This document shows positions 35,687 through 46,100 of a stretch of 64,000 bases of DNA, one piece after another. The translations under genes were made by a program, and so were the position numbers. How positions within the stretch are numbered: the stretch's first letter is position 1; every line of letters starts with the position of its first letter. Below the pieces are notes generated by a model. It was not told where the DNA came from and made no database searches. It was given only the letters and a program-made list of their open reading frames with translations. This DNA comes from Streptomyces sp. AC558_RSS880 (lineage in GTDB: Bacteria; Actinomycetota; Actinomycetes; Streptomycetales; Streptomycetaceae): NCBI RefSeq assembly GCF_019049255.1, contig NZ_JAGMUJ010000013.1:143506-207505 (forward strand). Direction: 5' to 3'.

Positions 35687-36292
35687 TCAGGACGCGACGA
35701 TCTCCTTGCCGATCGCGAAACCCTTGGCCGGCCCCTCGGGGACCACCGCGTCGGTGCCGTAGGGGGCCCGGTGCTCGTCCGCGTACTTGCCCTTCTTCCG
35801 GTCGGGCGAGGTCAGGACGAGCACCGCTCCGTCGTCGTCGAAGTCGTCGACGACCACGTACACCGGGATCCCGGCCCGGGCGTACTCGCGGCGCTTGCGG
35901 ATCCGGTCGCGCTGGAGGTCGCGGTGGCCGGGCGAGGTGATCTCGATGACCAACTCGACCCCGGCGGCATCGACGCCGAATCCCTCCTCGTCCGGGATCT
36001 CGTCGAGGTCGAGCGGGGCCACGACGAGGTCGGGGAGCCATGCCTTCCGACGATGGATGACGTTGACACCGCTGTGGGCCGCGGAGCCGCTGTGCGCCAC
36101 GTGCGTGTCCACCGCACGGCGGAGGCGGTTGACGAGCACGGCATGGCGACGGCACCCAGTGAGCGACATCTCGATCGCGCCTTCGATGATCTCGGCCCGG
36201 TGCCCCTCGGGAAGTTCCATGGTCTTCCACGCCTGCCACAGGACCTCGTCCGGATCGGAATCCGACGCGGAATCCAGCTCGTCCGCCACCAC
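35687..36292 (-). CDS. Uma2 family endonuclease-like protein
   Basis: 201 residues of the Uma2/DUF820 family, a PD-(D/E)xK nuclease fold very common in actinomycetes and cyanobacteria. It begins with the family's MELPEGHRAEIIEGAIEMS, then has LPDLVVAPLD, VELVIEITSPGHRDLQRD with the acidic-Lys/Arg active-site pattern, and KRREYARAGIPVYVVVDD. Biological role is unknown; DNA repair, defence and mobile functions have all been suggested. Start at GTG 36292. Convergent with the methyltransferase gene. Confidence 0.92.
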   Translation of the reverse strand: MVADELDSASDSDPDEVLWQAWKTMELPEGHRAEIIEGAIEMSLTGCRRHAVLVNRLRRAVDTHVAHSGSAAHSGVNVIHRRKAWLPDLVVAPLDLDEIPDEEGFGVDAAGVELVIEITSPGHRDLQRDRIRKRREYARAGIPVYVVVDDFDDDGAVLVLTSPDRKKGKYADEHRAPYGTDAVVPEGPAKGFAIGKEIVAS

Positions 36293-36401
36293 TGAGGCCT
36301 CACCTTCTACGGCACGAGCGACGTCACGACACTACGAACCCGGGATGCGTCACGCGCCGCATCCCCTGCCGATCAGCCGAACGGGTGATCAACAGGGCCA
36401 C

Positions 36402-37559
36402 TCACCTCAGCGACGCCCACAGCTCCCCCGCCTCCGGCTCGTCCGCCACCACGCGGTTGCGGTCCCAGGGGGCCGGGACGACCGGCATGGTGAGGGTCGT
36501 GACGCCGTCGGACGGGAGGTCCCGCAGGCTCTGGGCGAGGCGCGTCAGTTCGCCCAGCGAGTCCAGGCCGGTGTCGGTGGTGAGGCTGCCGGTGACGGTG
36601 TCGGCGAGCTGGTACAGCCGGGTGGGGCTGGTCAGCAGGTCCTCGTCCGCGATCTGCTCCAGCAGGGCCTTCACCAGCTGGTGCTGGAGCCCTATGCGGC
36701 CGAGGTCGCTGCCGTCGCCGATGTCGTACCGGGTGCGGGCCAGGGCGAGGGCGTCCGTGCCGTCGAGGTGGTGGGTGCCGGCGTCCAGGGTGAGGTGGCT
36801 CCGGTCGTCGTCGATGTCCTCCTCGGTGGTGACGGTGACCCCGCCGAGCGCGTCGACCAGGCGGGCGAAACCGGAGAAGTCGATCTCGATGTAGTGGTCC
36901 ATGCGGACGTCCGTGAGCGACTCGGCGGTCTTCACCGCGCACACCGGACCGCCCACCTCGTACGCGCTGTTGAACATCACACCGGAGGCCGCACGGGTCG
37001 ACCCCCCGTCCTCCAGGGGGCAGGAGGGCCGGTCGACGAGGGTGTCGCGCGGGATGCTGACCACCGTCGCGGCACTCCGGCCGGCGTCGAGGTGGACGAC
37101 CATGGCGGTGTCGGAGCGGGCGCCGCCGCTGTCGCCGCCGCCGAGCGCCTGGTTCTCCTCGCCGCTGCGCGAGTCGGAGCCGAGCACCAGGATGTTCAGG
37201 GACCCGGTCGGCAGGGGCGGGGCCGTGGCGGACGCGTCCGGGGACGGGGACGGGGCGACCGCGGCCTTGGCGGGGCGGTCGTCGCCCAGGGCGTTGTCGA
37301 TGTCGACGCTGGTGATGTTGTCGTTGAGCTGCCAGTACACCCAGCCGGCGGCTCCGGCGCCCAGGACCAGCAGGCCCGCCAGCGCCAGCCCCGTGATCTT
37401 CAGCGCCTTCGCCCGCCGGCCCGTCCGTATGCCCGCGAGACCCGCGCCCTCCTCACCGGCCCTGCGGTCCCCGGCCCCGTCGCTCCCGGCCCCGTCGCTC
37501 CCGGTTCCGCCGTCCCCGGTTCCGCCGCTCTTCTCATGTCCCCTCACGAGCGAGAACAT
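36402..37559 (-). CDS. LytR-CpsA-Psr (LCP) family protein
   Basis: 385 residues. A disordered Gly/Asp-rich cytoplasmic N-terminus of about 50 residues leads to a single membrane segment (KITGLALAGLLVLGAGAAGW), then the extracellular LCP domain: SLNILVLGSDSRSGEEN, RSDTAMVVHLDAG, VVSIPRDTLVDRPSC, IDFSGFARLVDALGGVTV and DALALARTRYDIGDGSDLGR. LCP proteins transfer lipid-linked glycopolymers to peptidoglycan. The start has no ribosome binding site; a CATAAT box ends about 8 bases before the ATG, so the mRNA may be leaderless. A 15-bp palindrome lies 80 bp upstream. Confidence 0.93.
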   Translation of the reverse strand: MFSLVRGHEKSGGTGDGGTGSDGAGSDGAGDRRAGEEGAGLAGIRTGRRAKALKITGLALAGLLVLGAGAAGWVYWQLNDNITSVDIDNALGDDRPAKAAVAPSPSPDASATAPPLPTGSLNILVLGSDSRSGEENQALGGGDSGGARSDTAMVVHLDAGRSAATVVSIPRDTLVDRPSCPLEDGGSTRAASGVMFNSAYEVGGPVCAVKTAESLTDVRMDHYIEIDFSGFARLVDALGGVTVTTEEDIDDDRSHLTLDAGTHHLDGTDALALARTRYDIGDGSDLGRIGLQHQLVKALLEQIADEDLLTSPTRLYQLADTVTGSLTTDTGLDSLGELTRLAQSLRDLPSDGVTTLTMPVVPAPWDRNRVVADEPEAGELWASLR

Positions 37560-37638
37560 AAGTCCGAATTATGACGAGCGGCGACCCCCGGTCGGCTTTC
37601 TTGTGAAATTCTCAGACTTCCGGCACGGCGTCCGGCGG

Positions 37639-37653
37639 TCCGAAACTTTCGGA
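37639..37653. promoter_or_regulatory. LacI-type operator upstream of the LCP gene
   Basis: A perfect 15-bp palindrome TCCGAAACTTTCGGA centred on C, between the end of the lacI-type gene and the start of the LCP gene. Its GAAAC/TTTC core is the usual form of LacI-family operators in actinomycetes; a related, weaker CGAAACATTCG lies upstream of the regulator gene near 38793. Confidence 0.6.
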
Positions 37654-37658
37654 GCGGC

Positions 37659-38711
37659 TCACGCCCCCGTCGGCGCCGCCGTACTGCTCCGCACCACCAG
37701 GCTCGTCGCCAGCTCCACCCGGGTCGCCGCCGCCGGGTCCTCGTCCCCGCCCAGATCGAGGACCAGCTTGGCCGCCGCCTCCGCCATCTCCGTCAGCGGC
37801 TGCCGCACGGTCGTCAGCGGCGGCCCCACCCAGCGGGCCACCGGCAGGTCGTCGAACCCGACCACGCTCAGGTCCTCCGGGATCCGCAGCCCCAGCTCGC
37901 GCGCGGCCTCGTACAGCCCGAGGGCCTGGAGGTCGTTGCCGGCGAAGACCGCGGTGGGCCGGTCCTCGCGGCGCAGCAGGGCGAGGCCCTGCCGGTAGCC
38001 GGCCTCGTGATGGAAGTCCCCGGTCATGATCAGCCCGGGGTCGACCGGCAGCCCGGCGGTCTCCAGGGCGGCCCGGTAGCCGTCGACACGGGCCCGGCTG
38101 CACATCATCCGCGTGGGTCCGCTGATCGCGCCGATCCGGGTGTGCCCCAGTTCGACCAGGTGCCGGGTCGCGGCGAGCCCGCCCTGCCAGTTGGTCGCGC
38201 CGATGGAGGGCACGTCGGTGCCCGGGTCGCCGGCCGGGTCCATCACCACGAACGGGATGGAGCGGCTGGTCAGCAGGGCCCGCCCGGACTCGTCGAGGCC
38301 GGACAGCACGAGGATGACGCCGTGCGGGCGGCGCGCGGCGACCTGGTCGGCCCAGGTGCGTCCGGGCGTGAGCCGGCCCGCGCTCTCGGAGAGGACGACG
38401 CTCAGGCCCGCGTCCCGGGCCACGTTCTCCACGCCCCGGATGACCTCCATCGCCCAGGCGCTCTCCAGTTCGTGGAAGACCAGGTCGATCAGGGGCGAGC
38501 GGGTGGCCTCGGCGCGCCGGCGCCGGTAGCCGTGGGCGCGCAGCAGCCCCTCGACCCGGCTCCGGGTGGCGGGGGCGACGTCGGCACGACCGTTGAGGAC
38601 CTTCGAAACAGTCGGGGCGGAGACGCCGGCCTCGCGGGCGATCTCGGCGAGGGTCGCCGTCCGGGCGCTGCGCCCTTGCGTCCGGGTTTCAGCGGGCTGC
38701 GAGGAAGTCAT
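37659..38711 (-). CDS. LacI-family transcriptional regulator
   Basis: 350 residues. The N-terminal helix-turn-helix and hinge read TLAEIAREAGVSAPTVSKVL and NGRADVAPATRSRVEGLLRA; the rest is a sugar-binding-protein-like effector domain (LIDLVFHELESAWAMEVIRG, GYRQGLALLRREDRPTAVFA, VGFDDLPVARWVGPPLTTV). Inducer unknown, a sugar is likely. ATG at 38711. Palindromes on both sides of the gene could mediate autoregulation and control of the LCP gene that follows on the same strand. Confidence 0.95.
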   Translation of the reverse strand: MTSSQPAETRTQGRSARTATLAEIAREAGVSAPTVSKVLNGRADVAPATRSRVEGLLRAHGYRRRRAEATRSPLIDLVFHELESAWAMEVIRGVENVARDAGLSVVLSESAGRLTPGRTWADQVAARRPHGVILVLSGLDESGRALLTSRSIPFVVMDPAGDPGTDVPSIGATNWQGGLAATRHLVELGHTRIGAISGPTRMMCSRARVDGYRAALETAGLPVDPGLIMTGDFHHEAGYRQGLALLRREDRPTAVFAGNDLQALGLYEAARELGLRIPEDLSVVGFDDLPVARWVGPPLTTVRQPLTEMAEAAAKLVLDLGGDEDPAAATRVELATSLVVRSSTAAPTGA

Positions 38712-38827
38712 GGCCGCGATCGTAACCCTGCGGGCCCCGTTGACGAAGACCTTCGGAGCTCACGGGACTCCGGAATATTCGAGATCCAGCCCGAAACATT
38801 CGCCGACATCTGTGTGCGAGAGGGCCG

Positions 38828-39181
38828 TCAGCGGACGGAAACGCGTCCGCTCGTCACGTCCCATCGCCGGGAGGGCCCGCCCTCGTCGTCGTCGACGAAG
38901 AACACTCCCTCAAGCCCGGGAATCAGCTCAGCCAGCCTCTCCAGCTGTTCGAGGACGAGGTCCACGCCGCCCTTCTTCATCGAGGCCCCGAAGAAAGCGT
39001 GGGCGATCCAGTTGATCTCCCTCTTCTGACACAGCCACCCGTCCATGTACAGCGCGACGACGTCCTCGGTCAGCTGGAACTCCGCCGCCCTGTTCCGGTA
39101 CTGCGCCACGACGTCCCTGATCACATCCAGGTCGCCGTAGTCACAGTCCAGAAAGCCCCGGACGTTGAAGTACCTCGACAC
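38828..39181 (-). CDS. Immunity-like small protein
   Basis: 117 residues, acidic, no signal peptide: YFNVRGFLDCDYGDLDVIRD, LYMDGWLCQKREINWIAHAF, FFGASMKKGGVDLVLEQLER, EGVFFVDDDEGG. The compact acidic make-up and position downstream of an RHS toxin gene and its immunity gene suggest an orphan immunity protein; I recall similar sequences downstream of polymorphic toxins but cannot name the family. GTG start at 39181. Lies beyond the terminator of the toxin operon. Confidence 0.5.
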   Translation of the reverse strand: MSRYFNVRGFLDCDYGDLDVIRDVVAQYRNRAAEFQLTEDVVALYMDGWLCQKREINWIAHAFFGASMKKGGVDLVLEQLERLAELIPGLEGVFFVDDDEGGPSRRWDVTSGRVSVR

Positions 39182-39260
39182 CGACGATCAGTCTCCCAGT
39201 CCCGTGCGGACGGTCCCGCCCCTGTTCTCGATACAGCCGCGCACATCGTCGCAGACGTCC

Positions 39261-39626
39261 TCAAGGCCCCCAGGCGCACTCGAGGAACCGCCGCACCCGG
39301 GACGCGCTCGTCACCCACTCGGAGACCCGGTTCCCGTCCTCGTCGACCGGGCAGCGGGACCGCACGGACCGCCACGGCTCCTGCGGGTCGAACGGTCCGT
39401 CGAGTTCGTCCAGGAAGATGACCGCGTTCCGCACGTGCACCACCTCCCCGTCCCGGTACATCGGCCGACGGAAGACGAAGTCGGCGGCCGCCGGAGCGGT
39501 GAGGGAGGCGATGAGGCGCGAGGTCGCCGTGGCGGTGCGTCCGAGTCCCCTCAGGGCGGCCTCCCGGCTTCTGCGGTATTCGTCCACCGACCAGAAACCC
39601 AGGTCCAATGGAGAATCCACGAGAAC
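39261..39626 (-). CDS. Hypothetical protein in the immunity-gene array, 5' end uncertain
   Basis: A leftward frame with coding composition: LGFWSVDEYRRSREAALRGL, AAADFVFRRPMYRDGEVVHV, NAVIFLDELDGPFDPQEPW, WVTSASRVRRFLECAWGP. The frame is open to 39665 but the first possible starts fall inside the terminator of the toxin operon; the coordinates given begin at a GTG just inside it, and TTG alternatives exist. It is either a small immunity-like gene or the surviving 3' part of a displaced one. No family recognised. Confidence 0.4.
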   Translation of the reverse strand, partial: VLVDSPLDLGFWSVDEYRRSREAALRGLGRTATATSRLIASLTAPAAADFVFRRPMYRDGEVVHVRNAVIFLDELDGPFDPQEPWRSVRSRCPVDEDGNRVSEWVTSASRVRRFLECAWGP

Positions 39627-39650
39627 CGCCCATGACCAAGACAAGCAGTC

Positions 39651-39688
39651 ACGTGGGCCCCGCACGGATCACCGGACAGGGCCCACGT
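39651..39688 (-). terminator. Terminator of the RHS-immunity operon
   Basis: A perfect 10-bp stem ACGTGGGCCC (39651-39660) with GGGCCCACGT (39679-39688) and an 18-base loop, 30 bp past the stop codon of the immunity candidate. Confidence 0.6.
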
Positions 39689-39717
39689 CTTCGGGCTGCG
39701 GATTCAGTCACCGAGGG

Positions 39718-40113
39718 CTAAACGGTGACCGATACCGTCAGTATGCCGCCGGCAGCGTCCAGGGCGAACGGACCTGTGAGCTGAACCCGATACAGATCAG
39801 GCAGTCCGGAATGCTTCTTCAATAGACTTTCCGCGCCGGCCGGCCAGGGATGGGTTCCAGCCGGCAGATGAGTCACGGACAGGGAATCGACAAACGCCCC
39901 ATCCAGATCAGTCGGCTTCTGGAGCGAGTACGAATGCACAGCTTCCAGGTGCAGAGTGACCGCAGGAAGATCCCCTTCTCCCAGCAGCCGAATTTCAAGC
40001 AGGTCCCGCTCTCCTGAAGCGAAGAACGACACACCGTCGACGAAGCTCCCCTCGCGCCGGGACAGATACTCATCGAGTCGAGCACATTCGGTCCGCATTT
40101 CCTCATTCAGCAC
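39718..40113 (-). CDS. Probable cognate immunity protein of the RHS toxin
   Basis: 131 residues. The GTG start overlaps the end of the RHS gene by 7 bp, the standard place for an immunity gene. The protein is rich in beta-strand segments: FVDGVSFFASGERDLLEIRL, LPAVTLHLEAVHSYSLQ, DAAGGILTVSVTV. No signal peptide, so it would act in the cytoplasm, as expected for protection against delivered nuclease toxins. GC is lower than in the RHS core, as is that of the toxin tip, indicating they travelled together. Family not recognised. Confidence 0.65.
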   Translation of the reverse strand: MLNEEMRTECARLDEYLSRREGSFVDGVSFFASGERDLLEIRLLGEGDLPAVTLHLEAVHSYSLQKPTDLDGAFVDSLSVTHLPAGTHPWPAGAESLLKKHSGLPDLYRVQLTGPFALDAAGGILTVSVTV

Positions 40114-43100
40114 TTGACTGCTTCTCCATGGTCATGCGAAATCGTCTTGTTTCCGGTCTCGTCCCAGCGCTGAACCCCGTTCTTCTTGTTGGGGCCATTG
40201 TCGATGACGCTGGTGCGAGTGACTCTGCCGTCGGTGTCCCGAATGGTGATTTTGCTGCCATCGGAACCCCGATACGTCATGTACCCGCCCTTGCCACCCT
40301 TACCGTCCGACCAGCTGTTCAAGGTGAAGCCCTTGCTCTCCAAGTAGTCGTGTGCGTCGTCCAACGACATTCCGTGGAGGTTTTGAATGCCGGTGACGTC
40401 CGGGCCGCCTCCGGAATTGTGGACCAGGACAGGAAGGTCTCCGGCCAGCACATAGTACGTATGCAGGTCCGTGACGGTCAGGTTGTGGACCGTGGCCGGG
40501 CGCTGCGCATGGGCAATGCCGGTGATGCGTACGGTCTTCCCCGTGACGGTGCGCAGTTCCTGGCCGACGGCCAGTCGGCCGGCGTCGATCCACTCGTCGA
40601 GGCCCGGCACCCAGAACGGGTGGCCGTCCGTCGCGGTGATCCCCACCTCTTCCCCGTCCACGGAAATGGTGAGTGTCACCAGGTTCTTCGGGCCTTCACC
40701 GATGATTTCGGCGGTGACCGTCTTGACCTCGGTCCTTCCCGTCTCCGGGTCCGTCGCCAGGACCTCGTCGCCGATCTCGACGTCCTCGATGGGCTTCGTC
40801 GTGCCGTCCGCCATCAGGACCTCGGTGCCGGGGACGAAGCTGTTGCAGGACTTGACGATCTTCGCGCCCTTGAACACCCGCGCCCAGGGCAGATCCGTCG
40901 CCGCCCAGCCGCAGGCCTTGAGGCTGTCGCCGCTCAGGCAGCTCTTCCAGGCGTCGAAGTCGGGGGCCACCAGGGATACGACGATCTTGTCGAACAGGGT
41001 CTGTTCGTGGTGGATCATGCCGAGCGCCTCGGCCGCACCGCAGAACGCCTTCGTGTTGGCGTCCTGTGTGAAGCACTTGCGCTCCGCCCACGCCTCGAGC
41101 TGCTTCTCCTCCTCCTCGTACTGCGGGAACATCGCCGCCAGTTCGCGCGCGGCCGGCACGCGGATGTTCTCGATGAAGACCTCGCCCTTCTTCTGGGTGA
41201 CGTTGACCGTCACCGCCGGCGAGGACTGCTTGGCCGGCGTGTACGGCTTGCCGGTCCCGTTGGTCAGGTAGTCGACGTTGCCGTCCCGGTCGTAGCAGGC
41301 GTACGTCGTGCAGCCCGGCCCGTTGCCCTTGTCCGGGGCCCAGACGGAGTCCGGGTTGTCGACGCTGCACCCGTCGCAGTACAGCCCCGACGGGTCGGAG
41401 AAGGTCAGCGGGTTGTTGTTGCTGTACGTGTAGCCGTTGATCTGCTGCGGGTCGGTCAGGTCCATGATCGGGTCGACCGAGAGGAAGCGGCCCGTGGACG
41501 GGTCGTACTCGCGGGCGCCCAGATGGGTCAGGCCGGTGGAGACGTCCTGGGTGCCGCCGACGAAGCCCTTGGTGCCCGGCCAGTCGGCCGGTTCCTCGCC
41601 GCGGACGCCGCCGAAGGGCAGCGAGCGGCGCTGGGTCAGCTTCTGCGTGGCCGCGTCGATGGCGAGCAGGGCCGTGCCGTGGTGGTCGGCGGTGGTGAAG
41701 GAGACGGTGCCGTCGTCGGCCTGGACGGCCGTGTGGCCGCCGCCGAGGTCGATGTAACGGGTGCCCTTGGGCGTGGTGCCGCCCTTGGCGACCGTGATCT
41801 CGGTGCCGCCGAGGTAGAGGGTGGTCTCGGTGGGCGTCCGGGCGATCAGGCGGTTGCCGTCGGCGTCGTAGACGTACTCCGTGACCTTGGGCGAGCCGCC
41901 TTCGACGGGCTCGGTGACCTTGGCGAGCCGGCCCTCGGCGTCCCAGTCGAGGTCCTGCGTGGTGCCGTCGCCCAGGGTGCGGGTGTCGGTGTTGCCGGTG
42001 GCGTCGTAGGTGTAGGAGTCTCCGGCGGTGACGCCGGGCCCGGTGCGGGTGACCGTCTTCAGGCCGTGCGGGCGGACCGCGGTCGCGCCCGGGGCCGGGT
42101 AGCCGTAGGTGCTGGTGACGTTCTTCGCGGTGTCACCGGTGGTGTCGTGCTGGACCTCGGTGCTGCGGTTGCCGGTCTTGTCGTAGCCGTAGGAGGTCCA
42201 GTACGGGGCCGGTCCGCCGAGCACCGAGGCGTCGGGCGTGCTCGCGCAGGCGGTGGTCGGCTGGGTCCAGGCCTCCGTCAGCCGGCGCAGGTGGTCGTAG
42301 GTGAAGCACTGGGTGTCCGTGCCGGAGCGTGAGGTGTCCGAGACGGACAGGACGTTGCCGGCCTCGTCGTAGCGGAAGGTGGAGGCCTGGTCGACGCCCG
42401 CGACGTCCTGGCGGTCGACGCGGGTGTACGCCAGCCGCTGGGTGCCGGGCTCGTACTCGTTGGTGACCCAGGCCTTCTTGCCGTCCGAGTCGGACAGTTC
42501 GTACTGCAGCGGCTTGCCGGTCAGGCTGTACGACGTGGTGGCCTCGAGTCCCGCGAGTCCGTCCACGGCGACGGGCCGCAGCGTGTCGTCCTCGTAGGCG
42601 TAGGCCATCGTCGAGGCGGCGAGGGAACCCGCCTTGGGCAGGCCCACCGCGGCGACCAGACCGGACTCCTTGTACGTGGTCGCCGAGAGGTACGTGCCGG
42701 ACAGGCCGGTGTTGGCGGCGGACGCCGGGATCGTCACCGAGGTGCGCAGCGGCCGGTAGAGCCGGTCGTAGGCGACCACCTTGGAGGTGTAGGCCAGACC
42801 GCCGTCCGCGTAGCGGGTGGACTCGGCGAGGTGTCCCTTGGCGCCGCTGACCGTGTCGTAGGTCCACTTGGCGCGCAGCGGGCCGGTGGTGGAACCGGAG
42901 CGCAGCTCGGTCGTGCGGCCGAGGCCGTCGTAGACGTTGACGAGGGTGGTGTCGCGGGCGTCGACCGTGGAGGTGAGCTGGCCCCGGTCGTCGTAGTGGA
43001 AGCGGGTGGTGCCCTTGTCGGGGTCCTCGGACCGCGTCATCCGGCCGAGCAGGTCGTAGGCGAAGCGCCACTCGTTGCCCGCCGGGTCGGTCACCTCGGA

Positions 43101-46100
43101 CAGGGCTCCTGCCACGGTGAAGCCGTACGTGGTGGTGTCGTACGAGGCCTCCGCGGCGCGCTGGTGGTGCTGGCGCAGTTCGGTGGTCTGCCCGCGCGCG
43201 TCGGTGAGCGTGGTGGTGGCGGTGCCGCCCTCGGGCGGGATCACGGTGGTGCGGTCGCCGCCGTAGAGGGTGCGGGTGGTGTTGAGGACCTTGCCGCCGT
43301 CGCCGTTGCCGAAGATCTGCCGGTGCTCGGTCTGCCGGCCGAGGCCGTCGTAGGTGTAGCGGTTCTGGGTCTCCACGCCGAGCGCGTCCTGCGGCGTGAC
43401 CAGGGTCGTGGCGGGCGCGGAGGTGTCGTAGTAGGAGAGGAACTCCTTGGCCGTCAGGCCGCGTTCGTCGTAGAAGGTGTCGGCGAGCAGCCGTCCGCCG
43501 TCCGGGCCCGGGGTCTGGGACTGGCGGGGCCGCAGGAAGCCGTCGTAGAGGACGTACGAGGTGATCTGGGCACCGTTGTTGCCGATGATCTTGGTGCCGA
43601 CGGCAACCGGGGCCTTCTCGGTGACCCTGTAGGTGTACTCGTAGGTCGGGACGTCGCCCGTGGTCCGGTCGGGGAGCCAGACCTTGGTGGTGCGGCCCAG
43701 CGCGTCGTAGGCGAGGTTGGTGACCTTGCCGTTGGTGTCGGTCTGGGTCAGCGGCACTCCGCGCGCCGGATCGTTCGTCGTGGTCGTGGACTGCGCGGTG
43801 CTGCTGTCGCCGGGCGTCGCGGGCGGTGTGGTGACCTTCGCCGAGGTGGGGAAGCCGGTGGTCGGGGTGTAGGCGGTGGTGGTGGTACGGCCGTCGGTGC
43901 GCGCCGTGCGGGTCAGGGCGTCGGAGGCGACGGTGACCGTGACGGTGCCGGTGAGGTCGGTGCTGGTGAGCTTGCGGCCGTAGGTGTCGTAGGTGGCGCC
44001 GCTCTCCGCGTAGGTGGCCGTGGTGCCGTCGTGGGACTTCAGGACCGCGGTCGCCGTGGCGTCGCCCTTGGTCGGGGCGGCTCCGTAGGCCCGGCCGTCG
44101 TAGGCGGTGCGCAGGTCGGAGATGACGTCCTCGGTGCGGTCGGGCGTGCCGGCGCAGTTCACGGCGACGGTCTCCGCGCGGGCGGGCAGGGTGAGGATCG
44201 CGCCGGCCGCCGGATAGGACGTGCGGGTGCACCGGTCGTCGGCGGTGGTGGCGTCGTCACCGCGGTCGTCGGTGCGGGTGATGCGTCCGGCGACGGTGTC
44301 GAAGGAGTTGTTCACCGTGGTCGTGCGCCACTTCGCGCCCGCGCCGTCGTCCAGCGAGGTCCAGGAGCGGACCTGGGCGGTGCCGGTGAGGTTGGCGGTC
44401 ACCGTGCCCCAGGAGCGGACCTTCTTCGCGGTCTCGTGGTGCCAGGGCCGGTTCACGGTCTTGCCGAGCACCCTGCCGCCGGGGCCGGAGTACTGCACGG
44501 TCTTGTAGGCGAACCCGGCGGCCGACTCGTGGTCGGTGAGCGGGTCGCCCTCGCCGCTGCCGAGCGTGACGTCGACGGACTTGGTGCCGCCGCTCGGTGC
44601 GAGGCGGTCACCGTCCATGCCGCGCAGGAAGTAGGTGTCGGCCTGCGTCTTCATCGCCGACGCGCCGCCCTGCCCGCCGGTCCTCACCCGGACGTGGCCG
44701 TAGCCGCGCCACTGCGACCAGGTCTTCTCCTTCTCCTTCGTCAGCCCGTCGTCGTCGTCGTAGTGCCAGGCCGCGCCGTCCAGGTACTCGTACGAGGTGA
44801 CCTGGTCCGGGGAGCCGCCGGTGCGGTCGGTGAGGGTGACGGTGGAGGTGACGTACTTGTTGAACCAGTGCAGGTCCGGGTCGTCGGTGGTGCTGCCGCC
44901 GATGTACTGCGGGAAGCAGCGGGTGGTGTTGGTCCCCGGGGTCGGCAGGGCGCTCGCGTCGCAGACCGGCGCCGAGTAGCCGACGTCGATCTGGCCGCCC
45001 GACTCGTCGGCGACGGTGGCCAGGCGCTCCTTGATGAACGGGGCGAAGCCGTCGCCGGTCCGGTCGAGCCGGTTGGCGAGCTGGACGTACCCGAAGGTGG
45101 TCTTCGGCAGGGTGACCGCCGGGGTGCCGCTGTGACCGGTGCGCTGCACGGAGTCCAGCAGCAGCTGGTAGTCGGTGTCGGCCATGCCCCAGCGGTGGAC
45201 GAGCTTCCAGGAGTCGACGTTCGCGTAGGACCCGGACTTCAGCACCTGGGTGGTGACGGAGGTGAGCCGCTTGCGGGTGAAGAACACCGGGGAGAGCCGG
45301 CCCTCGTCGCAGGTGGCGTTCTCGTCGCAGTTCAGGTCCCACGGGGTGTCGTACCAGTGGAAGGCGTCCGCGGAGATGTCGGCGCAGGTGGTGTCCGCGT
45401 CCGGCAGGCACCGCTCGCCGCTGGTGAAGTCGACCTTCGCCAGGGGCTGCGCGGAGTACATGCCGGTGGAGCGCAGGCCGTACTCGATCCGGTCGAGGGA
45501 GCCGCCGCGCACGTAACGGGTGTTGGCCTTCTCGTCCAGGTTGCGGCCGTAGGAGTTCCACTCCTTGTCGTAGTAGTACGCGATCGCGTTGCCGTGCGGG
45601 TCGACGACGTAGTCGAGGTTCCAGCGCCAGCCCTGCTGGCACCAGGAGTCGGCGAACGCCGAGGCGTGGCAGGGCTCGTTCGCGTCGTCGCCGAAGACCG
45701 GCGCGGTCCAGGTGGAGTTGGTGGTCTCCTTGCCGTCGGTCCAGCCGGGCAGCCGGTGGTAGCCGAAGTGGTACTGCACCCCGTCCGGGGTGGTGACCTT
45801 CCAGTACTCGTCGTCCCGGGCTCCGTTGGACCGCACGTCGGAGGACGAGCCGCGCAGCCGCTGGACCTTGGTGCCGTCGTCGTCGCGCAGCCGGAAGGTG
45901 TCGGTGCCGTCCGGCACCAGTTCGCCGCCCTTGCCGTTGAAGGAGATGAACGCGTTGTCGTACGCCCAGCACAGGTCGGCCGGTTTGCCGCCGTCGGCGC
46001 GCTCGACGCCGTCGTCGGCGCAGGACTTGTAGCGCCGCTCGATGAAGCCGGGCCACATGTCGAAGCCGTCGCCGACCCAGGAGCCCTGGTTGTTGCTGTT

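Noticed and set aside
39121..39639. Leftward 172-codon frame in the immunity-gene region
   Set aside because: Overlaps two better frames and reads as an Arg/Gly-rich shadow.
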